A program made the translations under genes and the position numbers. The notes under the pieces were generated by a model. The model saw only the letters and a list, made by a program, of their open reading frames with translations. It did no database searches and was not told where the DNA came from. From Gemmatimonadota bacterium (lineage in GTDB: Bacteria > Gemmatimonadota > Gemmatimonadetes > Longimicrobiales > Gaopeijiaceae): a stretch of DNA of 38,569 nucleotides. The stretch spans positions 1-38,569 of the forward strand of contig VGVR01000034.1 of assembly GCA_016873995.1 (NCBI GenBank). Direction: 5' to 3'. Positions 7,123 through 16,068 of this stretch are shown one piece after another. How positions within the stretch are numbered: the first letter of the stretch is position 1; each line of letters starts with the position of its first letter.

Positions 7123-7467
7123 ATGCCCGAAGCGAACCGAGGCGAACGCTATCGCCTGGAGTACCCTCGGTCCGAGCGGCCTTCGTTCCTGGTGGCCGGG
7201 CGACGCCTCGAAGTAATCGAGTGCTCCGAATCCGGGCTGTGCTACGCGGTACCGGCTCGCGAACCGCCGCCGCCCGTCGGCAGCCAGGTGCGGGGCGTGG
7301 TGGACCTCCATGGCCGCCACCAGCACGAGGTCGAAGGCGCGATTCAGCGTGTCCACGACGGACTCGCCGTTCTTCGCTTCACTCACGCGGGCATCCTTTT
7401 CGGTACGATCCTCGCGGAGCAGAAGTACCTGAGGGCCCACTTCATCGCCAGCGCAGCGAGCCAGTAA
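7123..7467 (+). CDS. PilZ-like domain protein
   Basis: A 114-residue soluble protein that follows the MutS-like gene by 2 bp. It has the layout of a single PilZ domain: an arginine-rich N-terminal segment (GERYRLEYPRSERP, 7-20) and a later ECSESGL motif (33-39) at the place of the (D/N)xSxxG motif, followed by beta strands ending in LAVLRFTHAG. In PilZ proteins the Arg and Asp/Asn motifs bind cyclic di-GMP. Here the Asp is Glu and the Arg pattern is not the exact RxxxR form, so c-di-GMP binding is possible but unproven. Its coupling to a MutS-like ATPase and a ketosynthase-like gene gives no clear function. Confidence 0.65.
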   Translation: MPEANRGERYRLEYPRSERPSFLVAGRRLEVIECSESGLCYAVPAREPPPPVGSQVRGVVDLHGRHQHEVEGAIQRVHDGLAVLRFTHAGILFGTILAEQKYLRAHFIASAASQ

Positions 7468-7583
7468 GCCGGACCATACGTTCACACCTCGACCGAGACC
7501 ATTGCGGGGAGAGCCCTTCCGGGGTGAGCGTCTCCGCGGCCGTCGCCAACGGTACGTCGTTCCACGCGCCACAGGAGACCAGC

Positions 7584-9155
7584 GTGCGTCGAGTCGGGAT
7601 CTTCGGATGGGGCATCGTTGCCCCTCGCTCTCCGAACGTCGAGGCATTCACGGCGAACCTCGCCAGCACCGAGAGCTGGCTCTCACCGTTCGACGGGTTC
7701 GGCCCGAGCAACTTCCTGGTCGGTGAGCCCGCGTTCCGCTTCCAGGACTACCGGCCCTGGCTCGACAAGCGCTTCCCGCCTGCCCGCTTCGGTCAGCTCG
7801 CGGAGAAAATGGACCCGATGACGCTGTACGCGCTCGGCGCCTTCATCCAATCCCTCGATCAGAATCCCGGCATCGAGCAGGTCCTCCGGGACCTCGGCAC
7901 GGAAGCGCACGTCTACGTCGGAACGGGCGTGGGCAGCCTACCGACGTCCTATCAGACGTCGATCCACTTCTACAAGGCGCAACGTCGATGGAACCGGTTC
8001 TGGGCGGATCCTGCACGCAACGCTGCGCTCGGACTATGGCTGACCGGCGACGCGGCCACGCGGCATGCTCACAGCGCTGCACCGCCGGAGCCGGCAACGG
8101 TGGAGACCGACGTTCGCGATGAGGCCGAGGAAGCCTGGGACGCGTATTGGATGCGCTTCTCCGACGGCCTCACCCGCTATCTCGTCGAGCTTCGCGAGTC
8201 CGAGTCGGTCGACGTCACGGGCGACGTGGGGGCGAACAAGCTCAACGTGATTCGGAGGAAGGCCCAGCGCGTAGCCAAGCTGCAGAAGAGCTGGGGAGCG
8301 CCCGAACCGCCGTGGCTCGCGGTCTCGGCGAACCTGCTCTGGAACATCCCGAACATCCCCGCGGCCCAGATCTCCATGGCGGGGCACATCACCGGCCTGA
8401 CGTTCGCACCCGTTGCCGCCTGCGCGACGTTCGGCGTCACGATCAAGCTGGGAATGGACGCCATCCGCCGCGGTGAAGCCAAGGCCGTAGTCATCGGCGC
8501 AACTGACCCGCCGCCACATCCACTCTCTGTGGGAGGGTTCTACGGCGCACGCGTCATCTCCGCGGACGCAGCCGTGTCGAAGCCTCTTTCAGGCCTCCGC
8601 GGAACGCACGTCGCCGGCGGATCCGCGATCTGGATTCTCGGAGATCTGGACTTCATGGCTGCCAAGGGCTTCCGCCCCCTGGGCATGGAGCCGGTCGAAG
8701 TCGGCGTGTCGTCGGACGCCCATCACATCATCACGCCGAACAAAGAAGGCCCGACGGCGGCGATCCGCCAGGCGATGCATAGGGCCCACGTGCGTCCGGA
8801 GGACGTGGGCACGTGGGACCTGCACGCGACCGCAACCCCCGGAGACTACACCGAGGTGGAGAACCTGCTCGGCGTGCTCCCCCAGAGCGTGCTCGTGACC
8901 GCCCGAAAGGGCACGTTCGGTCACGGCATGAGCGCATGCGGCGGCTGGGAGCTCATGGCCCAGTACTTGGGCTTGGAGTCAGGGCGCATTTACCCGACGC
9001 CTCTCTCGCGCGCTGATCTCAACGAGCAGATCGCCGGGCTCCACACCCGCTTCGTCTTCGACGCTTCCGTCCCCGTGCCACCCGGTCTCGCGGGTAAGAT
9101 GTCGATGGGCGTTGGGGGCATCAACGCCTGCGTGCTGTCGCGACCTTTCGAGTAG
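7584..9155 (+). CDS. Beta-ketoacyl synthase-like (thiolase-fold) protein
   Basis: A 523-residue protein from GTG 7584, chosen because AGGAGA lies 5 bp upstream. The KAS Cys-His-His triad is present: Cys280 (PVAACATFG), His414 (DLHATATPGD) and His447 (KGTFGHGMSACG). The C-terminal GVGGINACVL is the usual KAS end motif. The enzyme class condenses acyl thioesters with malonyl-ACP. A segment of roughly 110 residues (about 130-240), rich in Trp and charged residues, is longer than in housekeeping FabF/FabB. No acyl carrier protein, ketoreductase or acyltransferase gene is nearby, so the partner pathway is not visible. It is probably a specialised or orphan KAS for lipid or polyene synthesis; that role is inference. 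Confidence 0.8.
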   Translation: MRRVGIFGWGIVAPRSPNVEAFTANLASTESWLSPFDGFGPSNFLVGEPAFRFQDYRPWLDKRFPPARFGQLAEKMDPMTLYALGAFIQSLDQNPGIEQVLRDLGTEAHVYVGTGVGSLPTSYQTSIHFYKAQRRWNRFWADPARNAALGLWLTGDAATRHAHSAAPPEPATVETDVRDEAEEAWDAYWMRFSDGLTRYLVELRESESVDVTGDVGANKLNVIRRKAQRVAKLQKSWGAPEPPWLAVSANLLWNIPNIPAAQISMAGHITGLTFAPVAACATFGVTIKLGMDAIRRGEAKAVVIGATDPPPHPLSVGGFYGARVISADAAVSKPLSGLRGTHVAGGSAIWILGDLDFMAAKGFRPLGMEPVEVGVSSDAHHIITPNKEGPTAAIRQAMHRAHVRPEDVGTWDLHATATPGDYTEVENLLGVLPQSVLVTARKGTFGHGMSACGGWELMAQYLGLESGRIYPTPLSRADLNEQIAGLHTRFVFDASVPVPPGLAGKMSMGVGGINACVLSRPFE

Positions 9156-9203
9156 CGCTCAGACTCGGTCGGCGAACCGACGTCGCCGAGCGTGCGCGGC
9201 CGC

Positions 9204-9490
9204 TCAGTTCGTCAGCTCGGGCTCGTTGATGTTGATCAGCGCATAGAGCATCGACTGCCCTTCCGCGAGCACGAGCGGGTGCCAGACGCGCGCAGGGACG
9301 TGAATGATGTCGCAACCCGCCGATGAGGACCCTCCCGGAACCCTCGAGGACGACGTAAATGTCCCACTCGAGTTGATGGCTCTCTGGCTGCGTGTAACCT
9401 TCGCGGAGGGTAGATCGCCTGGGCGCATGCGGGACCCTCCTCCGATTGTCTGCCTTCCACGAGGCGCATTCTAGGGCTCCGGCATACTTC
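9204..9490 (-). pseudogene. Decayed cupin-domain gene
   Basis: Two minus-strand frames carry consecutive parts of one cupin: QPESHQLEWDIYVVLEGSGR in one frame, followed in another by DIIHVPARVWHPLVLAEGQS and ...ININEPELTN, ending at 9204. The pieces join near 9315-9320, where about 20 residues expected between the two conserved cupin motifs are missing along with the frame. The upstream part (to about 9490) lacks a good start. The gene is probably dead; a sequencing indel alone would not explain the missing residues. Confidence 0.55.
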
Positions 9491-9594
9491 GAAACAACGA
9501 TGCCGGTGGCGGCTTGTTCCGCATCCTCGAGACGTAGAACTTCTCCCCCCGTTGCCCGCAGCGGCGGATCACTCGCACCTCCGGAAGGCTCCGA

Positions 9595-11796
9595 ATGAGC
9601 GCGACGACGAAGAACAGTCACCCCTGGCGCTTCTACCGAGCGGGCGGCGTGGATCAGGTGCTTCTCTCCACGGCGAACGACGTGCTCGCGCTCGATCAGC
9701 TCGACCAGAAGCTCTGGGTTGCGCTCGCCTGCCCGGTCAAAGGCCTCGAGTTCGACGAACGCACACTCGAGCTCCTGGATACCGACAAGGACGGTCGCGT
9801 CCGCGCACCTGAGTTGCTCGCGGTCATCGGATGGCTGCGGAGCGTGCTCCGCGATCCCCAGGGCCTCGTTGCCGGCACGGACGGCGTGCCGCTCTCGGTG
9901 CTGAATGGCGCGACGCCCGAGGGCCAGGCGGTCCTTGCTGCAGCCAAGCACATGCTCGCTGGACTCGGGAAGGCCGACGCCGCCGTCGTGACCGTCGACG
10001 ATGCGATGAAGATGACCGAGCTCATGGAGAAAGCCCGACTGAACGGAGACGGCGTCGTTCCGCCGGAGACGATCGCGGACTCTGCCACCCAGGCTGCCGC
10101 TCAGGACCTCCTGAAGGTGATGGGCGGCACGCTCGACCGGAGCGGGAAGACCGGATACACCGCCGCCCAGCTCGAGGCGTTCTACAAGTCGCTGGCCGAA
10201 TTCCAGGCTTGGCGGGCCGAGGCCGACTCCAAGGCGGCTGACCTCATGCCGCTCGGTACGGGCACGGCAGCGGCCGCGGGAGCGGTCGAGGCCATTGCAA
10301 CCAAGGTGGACGACTGGTACCTGCGCGCCAGGCTGGCAGCCTTCGATGCCCGCGCGCGCAACGCGGTGAACCGCTCGGAGGAAGCCTACATAGAAGCCGC
10401 CGCACGGGACCTCACCGTCAGCACCGGTGAGCTCCGTCAGCTGCCGCTTGCCGTCGTGGAGGCCAGCGCACAGCTCCCGCTCACCCAAGGCGCGAACCCG
10501 GCCTGGCAAGCCGAGATGGACGCGCTACGCTCGGCGGCGGTGGAGCCCCTCCTCGGCAAGGGTAAGTCGACTCTGACCGAGGCCGAGTGGCAGGGCATTC
10601 GGGCTCGCCTCGCGGCCCACCATGCGTGGCTCGGCCACAGGGCGGGAGCAGCGGTCGAGCCGCTCGGCGCGGAACGCGTGCGCGCATTGCTCGAGCCCGG
10701 CGTGCGGGCGGGCCTCGAGCAGGCGATCGCCGACGACCTGGCAGTGGCGCCGCAGATCGAAGCCATCGTCCAGGTGGAGCGGCTGACGCGCTGCTGGCGA
10801 GACCTCTTCCGCCTCCTGAACAACTTCGTCTCGTTCAGCGACTTCTATGCGCGACGCAAGGCCGTCTTCCAGGCAGGCACACTGCACTTGGATGCGCGCA
10901 CCACCGACCTGTGCGTGCAGGTCCTGGACGCTGGCAAGCACGGGGCGCTCGCTGGGAAGTCGGGGGCCTACCTAGCGTACGTGGACTGCACGCGACCCGG
11001 CGGACAGAAGATGACAGTCGCCTGCGCCATGACCGCAGGCGACAGCGACAATCTCTTCGCCGGCCGCAACGGTCTGTTCTACGATCGGAAAGGACAGGAT
11101 TGGGACGCCACCATCACCAGGATCGTCGACAACCCGATCAGCGTCGGACAGGCGTTCTGGTCGCCCTACAAGAAGCTCATCGCCTGGATCGAGGACCTGG
11201 TCGCCAAGCGCGCCGCCGCCGCGGACGAGGCGGCCGGCGCGAAGCTCCAGGCTGGGGTAGCCCAGACGGCGGCCGCCACCGCAGCCGGTCAGGCGGCGCC
11301 GCCCAAGCCCAAGTTCGACGTTGGCGTGGTCGCGGCCCTCGGCGTGGCCGTCGGGGGCATCACCGCCGCGCTCGGCGCAATCCTCGACGCCATGTTCGGG
11401 CTCGGCTACCTGATGCCGCTGGGTCTACTCGGGGTGGTGCTGCTGATAAGTGGGCCATCCATGCTCATCGCCTGGCTGAAGCTCAGCAGGCGCAACTTGG
11501 GCCCCATCCTCGACGCCAACGGGTGGGCCGTGAACACCCTTACTCGCATCAATATTCCGCTCGGGCGCTCGCTTACCCGCGTCGCCGAGCTCCCCGAGGG
11601 CGCATCGCGGGAGCTGGTCGACCCGTTCGCCCAGAAGAAGAGCGTCTGGCGCTGGCTGCTGCCGCTCCTGCTCATTCTCGGGCTGGCGGTCTACATAACC
11701 TGGCGCATCGGAGTGCTCAGTGATTGGTTGACGTTCATACCGGCACCGTCGCCAGCGCCCGCAGCTACAGCGCCGGCAGCGGCGCCACCGGCCTAG
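9595..11796 (+). CDS. EF-hand-containing protein with C-terminal membrane segments
   Basis: A 733-residue protein of unrecognised function. Residues 62-74 (LDTDKDGRVRAPE) form a canonical EF-hand calcium loop, and residues 146-153 (LNGDGVVP) look like a second, degenerate one. The middle (about 170-560) is a long, mostly helical region with no catalytic motif I recognise. An Ala/Gln-rich stretch (540-570) leads to hydrophobic segments at about 575-600, 605-635 and 685-705. The C-terminus is Pro/Ala-rich. There is no N-terminal signal peptide, so the large N-terminal part is probably cytoplasmic and tethered to the inner membrane by the C-terminal segments. The small membrane-protein gene starts 15 bp after it and may be co-transcribed. 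Confidence 0.6.
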   Translation: MSATTKNSHPWRFYRAGGVDQVLLSTANDVLALDQLDQKLWVALACPVKGLEFDERTLELLDTDKDGRVRAPELLAVIGWLRSVLRDPQGLVAGTDGVPLSVLNGATPEGQAVLAAAKHMLAGLGKADAAVVTVDDAMKMTELMEKARLNGDGVVPPETIADSATQAAAQDLLKVMGGTLDRSGKTGYTAAQLEAFYKSLAEFQAWRAEADSKAADLMPLGTGTAAAAGAVEAIATKVDDWYLRARLAAFDARARNAVNRSEEAYIEAAARDLTVSTGELRQLPLAVVEASAQLPLTQGANPAWQAEMDALRSAAVEPLLGKGKSTLTEAEWQGIRARLAAHHAWLGHRAGAAVEPLGAERVRALLEPGVRAGLEQAIADDLAVAPQIEAIVQVERLTRCWRDLFRLLNNFVSFSDFYARRKAVFQAGTLHLDARTTDLCVQVLDAGKHGALAGKSGAYLAYVDCTRPGGQKMTVACAMTAGDSDNLFAGRNGLFYDRKGQDWDATITRIVDNPISVGQAFWSPYKKLIAWIEDLVAKRAAAADEAAGAKLQAGVAQTAAATAAGQAAPPKPKFDVGVVAALGVAVGGITAALGAILDAMFGLGYLMPLGLLGVVLLISGPSMLIAWLKLSRRNLGPILDANGWAVNTLTRINIPLGRSLTRVAELPEGASRELVDPFAQKKSVWRWLLPLLLILGLAVYITWRIGVLSDWLTFIPAPSPAPAATAPAAAPPA

Positions 11797-11811
11797 ACGG
11801 AGGTCCCACTC

Positions 11812-12317
11812 ATGGAATACGCCTCGCTGCTGCTGCTCCACATCGCCTTCGGCGTCCTCTGGGCCGGGGGCGCGATCGCCGTCGGCCTGTTCGTGATCCC
11901 TTCGATCTTCGAGGCGGGCCCCGGTGGCGGTGCGGTCATGGGGGCATTCTGAAGCGGCGCTTTCCCATCCTGATGACCGTGTCGGGCGCGATCGTGGTGC
12001 TGACTGGCCTGCGCCTCTACTCGATCCTCCTGAGCGGCGACTGGATCGTCACGCCGCAAGGGATCGTGCTGAGTCTCGGTGCCATCGCAGGCATCGGTGC
12101 CTTCGTGACCGGTGTGTGGGTGCAGAAGCCCACGGCCGAGAAGCTGGGCGCGCTCGCGGGACAGGTTGCGGCAGCGGGTAAGCCGCCTACATCAGATCAG
12201 GCTGCCGAGCTGGAGCGCCTGCGGACCAGGCTGGCGAAGGTCGCGAAGGTGACCGCCTGGCACCTCATCGTGGCGGCGGTGCTGATGGCGAGCCACCGGA
12301 TGGCCGCGCTGATGTAA
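11812..12317 (+). pseudogene. Small integral membrane protein gene with a frameshift
   Basis: From ATG 11812 (preceded by GGAGG) the frame encodes a hydrophobic start (LLLLHIAFGVLWAGGAIAVG) and stops at TGA 11950-11952. A second frame continues at once with LKRRFPILMTVSGAIVVLTG and further membrane helices to 12317. Together they give a roughly 168-residue four-helix membrane protein ending in a hydrophobic helix after a charged coiled segment. The frame change lies at the G run 11940-11944, where one additional G would restore a continuous reading. The layout resembles CopD/DUF2269-like membrane proteins, but I cannot name it. The frameshift may be a sequencing error in the homopolymer or a real recent mutation. 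Confidence 0.6.
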
Positions 12318-13191
12318 GCGAACGGAGCTCTTCCAGCAGCATCGGGAACGCCACCGTCCCCGGGTGGATCACGTCGAAGTGCTCGGCGCCCTCGACGAGG
12401 CGAACCCGCGCCCATGGGAGCGCCCGCGCCTGGCTCGGCGGCACGATGGCATCGCGGGCGCCTTGGATGAGCACGACCGGCACCGGGTGCGGCAAGGCTG
12501 CGGGCGAAGCAGCGAGATACCGGGCAGCCTGCGTGTCCGGTGTGCCGCCGAGTAGCTGAGCCACCATGGTCGGGCACCCGCTCCCCAGCGCGGCGTAGGC
12601 CGCGAGGTCGGTAATCGACGCGAGGCCGATGACGCCACGCGGAACCAAAGGCGCGGCGCGGTACTGAGGGTGCGTCGGATCGAACGCGCCACGCGCAGCG
12701 GCCCAAAGCGCGAGGTGGCCGCCGGCCGAGTGCCCGACGAACACGACACGCTCGAGGTCGAGGCCGGTATCCTCGCTACGCAGAAGGTCGATCGCGCTCG
12801 CGACGTCCTCGAGCGTTCCGGGCCACCCACCTCCCGGCTCACCGATCCTTCGATACTCGGGAGCCCACACCGCGAACCCCTCGGAGGCGAGCGCGGAGGC
12901 GAGGGGCTCGATGTGATCCACGCCATACTGCGACAGCCAGCACCCCCCGTGCAGCAGAACCACGACCGGCGCCGGCGCAGTGGGACTGCCCGCAAGCCAC
13001 ACGCGGACCCGCTGGCTGGGCGAGTCTCCGTACGGGTACTCGCGGTCCGGCGCACGGCGCGGGAGCGCCTGGACGCTCTCGAAGCTCACCGGCATGGGCA
13101 CCTGGGCCGAGGCGAGCATCGGCGCGAAGCCGACGCCTGCCATCGCGACGACAGCACCGAAGCCCGAGGTCGGAGAAAGCCTACGTCGCAT
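12265..13191 (-). CDS. Secreted alpha/beta hydrolase (esterase/lipase-like)
   Basis: A 308-residue exported hydrolase. Start ATG 13191 has AAGGGTG upstream. The signal peptide has a twin-basic start, a hydrophobic core (16-27) and likely cleavage at ASA|Q (29-30). The alpha/beta-hydrolase motifs are complete: oxyanion HGGCW (81-85), nucleophile elbow GHSAGG with Ser155, Asp247 (QGARDAIVPP) and His271 (GAEHFDVIHP). This pattern matches the BD-FAE/esterase group that acts on small acyl esters. Its 3' end overlaps the end of the convergent membrane-protein gene by 53 bp. The substrate cannot be predicted; periplasmic or extracellular location is inferred from the signal peptide. Confidence 0.85.
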   Translation of the reverse strand: MRRRLSPTSGFGAVVAMAGVGFAPMLASAQVPMPVSFESVQALPRRAPDREYPYGDSPSQRVRVWLAGSPTAPAPVVVLLHGGCWLSQYGVDHIEPLASALASEGFAVWAPEYRRIGEPGGGWPGTLEDVASAIDLLRSEDTGLDLERVVFVGHSAGGHLALWAAARGAFDPTHPQYRAAPLVPRGVIGLASITDLAAYAALGSGCPTMVAQLLGGTPDTQAARYLAASPAALPHPVPVVLIQGARDAIVPPSQARALPWARVRLVEGAEHFDVIHPGTVAFPMLLEELRSLTSARPSGGSPSAPPPR

Positions 13192-13307
13192 CGATACGCA
13201 CCCTTGTGTGGACACGCCAACAGAATGAGCGACGGGGACGCCCCGCACGAGGGCCCTGTGCTACGAGTCGCTTTCGGAGACGCGCGCCGCCGCGCAATCT
13301 TGCCGCG

Positions 13308-14015
13308 ATGCCAGCACCCACCCCCGCGACCCTCGTCGGTCGCTCCGAGTCTCACCTGTGCAATGCGGCGGCCGCCGCCGAGCTGGGGGCGCCCGTGCAC
13401 GTCGCCGTGGTCGAGCCGCTCCGCACGCTCCAAGCCGCGGCCGCCGCCGAGGGGTTCGGGCTGACCGTCCTGTCGGGCTTCAGGAGCTTCGAGCGCCAGC
13501 GCTCCATATGGAACCGGAAAGCAGGCGGCGAGCTCGCCGTCCTGGATAACGAGGCGCGCCCTTTGGACGTGTCGACCCTGAGCCCGCGCGAGCTGGCGCT
13601 CGCGATCCTCCGCTGGTCAGCGCTCCCCGGTGCCTCGCGCCATCACTGGGGCACGGACATCGACGTCTACGATGCGCGTGCGAAGCCCGAAGGCTACGAG
13701 GTCGAGCTCGTCCCAGCCGAGGTCGAGAGCGGCGGGATGTTCGCGCCGCTGCACGAGTGGCTCGACACCCGCATTGCGGAGAAGACGGCGTTCGGTTTCT
13801 TTCGCCCGTACGACCGCGATCGCGGCGGCGTGGCGCCCGAGCGCTGGCACCTGAGCCACGCGCCCCTCGCCCGCGAGCACGCGAGCATGCTGACCCCTAC
13901 CCTGCTCCGCGAGACGCTCCAAGCGACGGACATGAGACTCGCCGACGTCGTGCTCCGCGACTTGGAAGAGATCTTCGAGCGCTTCGTCCGCAACGTCGCC
14001 GCAGGTCCGTCGTGA
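13308..14015 (+). CDS. M15-family D,D-carboxypeptidase/peptidase
   Basis: A 235-residue zinc peptidase of the VanY/DdcY-like M15 family, which trims D-Ala-D-Ala or related bonds in cell-wall peptides. The zinc site follows the family pattern SxHxxGxxxD: Ser110, His112, Gly115, Asp119, with third ligand His181 and catalytic Glu178 in ERWHLSH. The GFRSFERQ segment (57-64) is another family hallmark. I see no signal peptide from the chosen ATG 13308, so it may act in the cytoplasm on recycled peptides, or the start lies further upstream. The stop overlaps the next start (GTGA, 14012-14015), linking it to the MpaA-like amidase. Divergent from the alpha/beta hydrolase across a 116-bp gap. Confidence 0.85.
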   Translation: MPAPTPATLVGRSESHLCNAAAAAELGAPVHVAVVEPLRTLQAAAAAEGFGLTVLSGFRSFERQRSIWNRKAGGELAVLDNEARPLDVSTLSPRELALAILRWSALPGASRHHWGTDIDVYDARAKPEGYEVELVPAEVESGGMFAPLHEWLDTRIAEKTAFGFFRPYDRDRGGVAPERWHLSHAPLAREHASMLTPTLLRETLQATDMRLADVVLRDLEEIFERFVRNVAAGPS

Positions 14016-14716
14016 CGGCAAAGCTCCGCGCGCGCGCCGACTGGGGCACGATCTCCTGGACGCCCTCGACGTACGGCCGTTCGATTTTCGGGCTCCCGCT
14101 CGAAGTGTGGCGCCCCGAAGGTGAGTGCCGGCTCCTCGTGTTCGCGGGGATCCACGGCGAGGAGCCCGAAACCACCTACGCGCTCTCACGCGCGCTGCGG
14201 CAGCTGACGGCGCCTCCGAAAGGGTGCGCGGTGGTGCTCGCGGCGAACCCCGACGGACTCGTGCGTGGTACGCGCGCCAACGCCCGCGGCGTGGACCTCA
14301 ACCGCAACTTCCCCGCGAAGAACTGGACGCCCGCGCCGGTCACCTGCCGCTCGACGCTCGAGGATCCGAGCGACATCGTGCTCTCCCCGGGTACACACCC
14401 CGCCTCGGAGCCCGAGGTGGAGGCGCTGCTCGCGCTCATCGACGAGCTACGGCCGAGAGCGGTGGTCGCGCTGCACGCACCGCTCGCCTGCATCGACGAC
14501 CCCGGCGACACTGCGCTCGGCCGCTGGCTCGCGCAGCGCACGGGGATGCCCCTCGTTCGCGACGTGGGATATCCTACGCCAGGCTCGTTCGGATCCTGGG
14601 GAAAGGAGCACGGTGTCCCCATCGTGACATACGAATTCCCGCTGGCGGCCACCGAGGTGCTCATGCGCGACCACGTGCCGGTGCTCGTCGAGTTGCTCCT
14701 GCAACCGGACCGATAG
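14012..14716 (+). CDS. mpaA: Murein peptide amidase MpaA-like (M14 zinc carboxypeptidase)
   Basis: A 234-residue protein, close to the length of E. coli MpaA (about 240). Zinc ligands are His48 and Glu51 (GIHGEE) and His155 (ALHAP); catalytic Glu is 208 (YEFP). NPDGL (79-83) and GVDLNRNFP (93-101) give the substrate-binding Asn-Arg of the M14 family. MpaA cleaves the gamma-D-Glu-diaminopimelate bond of the murein tripeptide in the cytoplasm. The GTG start overlaps the M15 gene stop, and no signal peptide is present. Its place in a cluster with an M15 peptidase and Mpl strongly supports a role in murein peptide turnover. Other small M14 peptidases are the alternative. Confidence 0.75.
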   Translation: MTAKLRARADWGTISWTPSTYGRSIFGLPLEVWRPEGECRLLVFAGIHGEEPETTYALSRALRQLTAPPKGCAVVLAANPDGLVRGTRANARGVDLNRNFPAKNWTPAPVTCRSTLEDPSDIVLSPGTHPASEPEVEALLALIDELRPRAVVALHAPLACIDDPGDTALGRWLAQRTGMPLVRDVGYPTPGSFGSWGKEHGVPIVTYEFPLAATEVLMRDHVPVLVELLLQPDR

Positions 14717-14721
14717 ACGCC

Positions 14722-15954
14722 ATGGTCCTCAACTACATCTGGGTCGGGTTCTTCCTGGTCGCGCTGGTGGTCGGCCTCGGGCGCCTGATGCTCCTCGGCG
14801 ACACGCAGGTCTTCACCGACATGGTGAACAGCACGTTCGAGATGGCGACCACGGGCTTCGACATCTCCATCGGGCTCACTGGCGTGCTCACTCTGTGGCT
14901 CGGCCTCATGAAGGTCGGAGAGCGAGGCGGCGCCATCGCCGTGCTGGCGAAAGTAGTGCGCCCGTTCTTCCGACGGCTCTTCCCAGGCGTGCCGGCCGAT
15001 CACCCGGCGCACGGCTCCATCATCATGAACTTCGCGGCCAACATGCTCGGCCTCGACAACGCCGCCACCCCGCTCGGCCTCAAGGCCATGCAGGAGCTCC
15101 AAGAGCTCAATCCAGACAAGGAGACCGCCACCGACGCGCAGATCATGTTCCTGGTGCTGAACACGTCGGGGCTCACGATCATCCCGATCAGCATCATGAC
15201 GTATCGCGCCCAGCTCGGCGCGGCCAACCCCGCCGACGTCTTCCTCCCGATCCTGCTCACCACGTACATCGCCACGGTCGTCGCGTTGCTCGCCGTGGCG
15301 GCCGTTCAGCGCATCGATTTGATCGACCCCGTGGTGGCTGGTTACCTGCTTGCGTTCACTGGCCTCGCGGGAGGGATGCTCTGGTACTTCAACGGCCTGC
15401 CTCCGGAGCGTGTGCAGACCATCTCGAGCACGGTGGCGAGCGTCACACTCTTCGGCGTCATCGCCACGTTCATCACGATGGCGCTCGTGAAGCGCATCAA
15501 CGCATACGACGCGTTCATCGAGGGAGCCAAGGAAGGCTTCTCGGTCGCGATCCGCATCGTCCCGTACCTGATCGCCATCCTGGTCGGGATCGGCGTGTTC
15601 CGTGCTTCCGGCGCGCTCGACTACCTCGTGAACGGCATCGGCGGTGTCTTCGCCGCACTCGGGTTCCGAACGGACTTCGTCGGCGCCCTCCCCACAGCGC
15701 TCATGAAGCCGCTCTCGGGAAGCGGCGCGCGCGGCCTCATGGTCGACGCCATGGAGACGTACGGCGCCGACTCGTTCGTCGGGCGACTGGCCTGCGTCTT
15801 CCAGGGCGCGACCGATACCACGTTCTACATCCTCGCGCTCTACTTCGGCTCCGTGGGCGTGCGGCGCACACGCCATGCGGTGGCTACCGGACTGATCGCC
15901 GACCTGGCCGGCGTGATCGCGGCCATCGCCATCGCCTACGTGTTTTTCGGGTGA
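14722..15954 (+). CDS. SpmA-SpmB fusion, nucleoside-recognition/Gate-domain membrane protein
   Basis: A 410-residue polytopic membrane protein with two copies of the nucleoside-recognition (Gate) domain, matching SpmA (about 1-190) and SpmB (about 230-410) of spore-formers fused in one chain. Hallmarks are NFAANMLGLDNAATPLG in the first half and LPTALMKPLSGSGARG in the second, followed by a DTTFYILALYFG segment. Spm proteins affect spore cortex dehydration in Firmicutes; in non-spore-formers the fused form is common and its transported substrate is unknown. It starts 5 bp after the mpaA-like gene and ends within the first 40-bp repeat preceding mpl. A link to murein peptide movement is suggested only by neighbours. 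Confidence 0.85.
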   Translation: MVLNYIWVGFFLVALVVGLGRLMLLGDTQVFTDMVNSTFEMATTGFDISIGLTGVLTLWLGLMKVGERGGAIAVLAKVVRPFFRRLFPGVPADHPAHGSIIMNFAANMLGLDNAATPLGLKAMQELQELNPDKETATDAQIMFLVLNTSGLTIIPISIMTYRAQLGAANPADVFLPILLTTYIATVVALLAVAAVQRIDLIDPVVAGYLLAFTGLAGGMLWYFNGLPPERVQTISSTVASVTLFGVIATFITMALVKRINAYDAFIEGAKEGFSVAIRIVPYLIAILVGIGVFRASGALDYLVNGIGGVFAALGFRTDFVGALPTALMKPLSGSGARGLMVDAMETYGADSFVGRLACVFQGATDTTFYILALYFGSVGVRRTRHAVATGLIADLAGVIAAIAIAYVFFG

Positions 15955-16068
15955 ACAGGATGGCCGCGAGCCATGGCGCCGCGTCTCTGGGTGAACGGCA
16001 TGGCGACGAGTCACTGCGCCGCCGGTTCGGGTGAACGCGATGGCATCGAGTGACGTCGCCGCACCCGA
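15949..16068 (+). repeat. Three tandem 40-bp imperfect repeats at the mpl start
   Basis: Units begin at 15949, 15989 and 16029, exactly 40 bp apart. Each starts GGGTGAAC, then three variable bases, ATGGC, a conserved CGAG and a conserved CGCCGC near the end of the motif. Every unit thus contains a Shine-Dalgarno-like GGTGA, a TGA triplet and an ATG. In unit 1 the TGA is the stop of the SpmAB gene; in unit 3 the ATG (16040) is the start of mpl. The ATGs of units 1 and 2 (15960, 16000) open short frames of about 25 and 17 codons. Confidence 0.75.

Noticed and set aside
9165..9190. Small hairpin after the ketosynthase-like gene as a terminator
   Set aside because: Only about five pairs in the stem and no T-tract; similar hairpins occur frequently in this sequence.
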